A stretch of DNA of 64,000 nt, taken from Delphinus delphis (Eukaryota > Chordata > Mammalia > Artiodactyla > Delphinidae). The translations under genes were made by a program, and so were the position numbers. The number at the start of each line of letters is the position of its first letter. The first letter of the stretch is position 1. The notes under the pieces were generated by a model. That model was given only the letters and a program-made list of their open reading frames with translations, did no database searches and was not told where the DNA came from. Location: assembly GCF_949987515.2 (NCBI RefSeq), contig NC_082684.1:118834080-118898079 (forward strand). Reading direction: 5' to 3'. Of the stretch, positions 62,596-64,000 are shown piece after piece.

Positions 62596-62599
62596 TTTC

Positions 62600-62770
62600 A
62601 AAATGTCCAGGGTACAATCCAAAATTAAGTAACATTTGAAGAATAAAGAAAATATGACCTAGTGTCACGGAAAGTAAAAACTTTACTTGATGAGCTTAAC
62701 ACAGAATGGTATAAGAGAGGAAAAGTCAGTGAACTTGGAGGTAGATCAATAGAAATGATTCAGTCTGAAG

Positions 62771-62812
<42 letters not shown>

Positions 62813-63420
62813 GACTGAAAGCAAGAATGAACATCAGCATCATCAGGGACCTGCCAAACAGTACAAAAAAACCTGATATTTGTCATCCCAGAAGGAGAAT
62901 AGAGAGAAAATGGGGTGGTAACAACAAAATTGTTTGAAGAAATATTGTCCAAAAATTTGCCAAATATGATGAAAGACATAAATTTACATTTTCAAGAAAC
63001 TCAGTGAACTTAAGTAATATAGATTACAAAGAAAACTGTACCCAGTCAAAGCTGCTGAAAACCAAAGATAAAAAGAAAATCTTGAAAGCAGCCAGAGAAA
63101 AATGACAAACTACATACAAAGAAATAATTCAAAAGACCATTGCCTTCTCATCAGAAATTTTGAAGGCCAGAAAACAGTGGAATGATATTTTTAAAGTGCC
63201 AAAGAAAAACACCAGTCAACCTAGCAACCAGCAAAAAATACCTTTCAAGAATGAAAGTAAAATAAATGCATTCTCAGATGGAACAAAACTAAGCCTTAAA
63301 GAGGCTCTGCCAAGAGGACAGACGTTTTATCCAAACCAAGGCTTATTCTATCAGGGTGACATAATTTCTTTCCTTCTCCATATCTACTTTTTCCCTTTAC
63401 TTTTCCTCTTATTTTAAGCT
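62600..63420 (+). mobile_element. Old L1 ORF1 C-terminal fragment
   Basis: It contains 'tgatgaaagacataaattta', 'aagctgctgaaaaccaaaga', 'agcagccagagaaaaatgac' and 'gaaggccagaaaacagtgga', the C-terminal part of L1 ORF1. Open stretches at 62662-62937 and 63160-63417 are pieces of it. A microsatellite sits inside. Confidence 0.8.
62772..62810. repeat. (CA)n microsatellite
   Basis: An uninterrupted AC run of about 19 units inside the L1 fragment. Confidence 0.98.
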
Positions 63421-64000
63421 GAAAAAAAAAAAACTTTTTTGCTAAAAAGGGTTAATCTGGTAGCAGTTCCCCCAATAATGAGCATGTGGATGACAGTGTA
63501 TTTTCTGAAGTATAAAAGACAGTTACTTGCGTTCTTTTGGTAAGGGAATTGAAACTAATTCTTTACTCTTAACACTTTGGTTGGTGGCATGGTAAGTTTG
63601 AAAATGCATACGAATTAATTTGCTACATCACATACATGTTTTGGAGCATAATCTCCGTGGCAAAATGATGTTACCATTCATTTAGCTTGTTTAGGTTTAA
63701 ATGCTGAATGGCAGCTCTGAAAACATTGAGTTGAAAGGGAATTGTGATAATTGTTATAAATTATTTATGTAACTAAGCCAAGGGTCCTAACATTTATAAC
63801 AGACTTCAGCTCATTTTAATAACTCACTTAAGGGTTCAGATGTACAATCTTTTTTGTAACCACCTCAGCATTTATTCTAAAGTAATAAAAACTATCAAGT
63901 TAGAAATCAAAGATGCCAAGGCTTAACAATTGCCAGCTACTAGTTATTTCATTTTATTGTGAACTGAGCGTATCATGGAGCTTCCATCCCTCTTTACTGA
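63421..64000. other. Unassigned intronic sequence to window end
   Basis: AT-rich. No exon, RNA gene or named repeat was recognised. Confidence 0.5.

Overview
This is a 64 kb piece of a mammalian nuclear genome, most likely from a cetacean (whale or dolphin). At least seven copies of the tRNA-derived CHR-type SINE carry the tail that reads 'gcggtacgcgggcctctcactg' on the opposite strand. From established knowledge this family is typical of cetaceans and hippos. The L1 3' ends are of the cetartiodactyl type. There is nothing bacterial or viral here, and no CRISPR, operon or rRNA gene.

The only protein-coding gene I can support is LRRC28 (leucine-rich repeat containing 28) on the + strand. Two of its internal exons are present, at 46299-46505 and 58668-58770. 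Both have intact AG/GT splice borders and join in a compatible codon phase (G|AT, giving Asp) across a 12.2 kb intron. Everything else is read as intron: upstream of the first exon, between the exons, and after 58770. I recognise no other LRRC28 exon in the window, and no promoter or 3' end.

The rest is mostly layered transposon sequence. Region 1-2300 is old repeat and unassigned intron. Region 2306-9140 is a nearly full-length but dead L1 on the - strand (3' UTR, ORF2, ORF1, 5' UTR). Its ORF2 is interrupted by a 5'-truncated retrocopy of a cellular mRNA with target-site duplications. Region 9346-15106 holds a hAT fragment, old L1M pieces and two SINEs. Region 15107-24043 is a nested stack: a hAT element split by an L1M, which itself contains a retrocopied 3' UTR, a CHR SINE and a second, internally deleted L1. 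Region 24240-26950 is two more L1M fragments in opposite orientation.

Region 27000-36250 is relatively unique intron with two CHR SINEs, a perfect hairpin and a perfect 28-bp palindrome. Region 36260-42320 is another L1M nest, holding a young L1 3' end, two SINEs and a 909-bp GC-rich A-tailed insert that carries an MIR. Region 43000-64000 is the LRRC28 exon-bearing part, with sparse MIR/L2 relics, three SINEs, microsatellites and a tiny 122-bp L1 insertion with clear duplications.

I found no convincing new biological system. The most interesting items are three A-tailed insertions whose duplications can be read directly, the deep nesting, and several perfect inverted repeats of unknown origin. 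Subfamily names for old repeats are left open because they need a library search.
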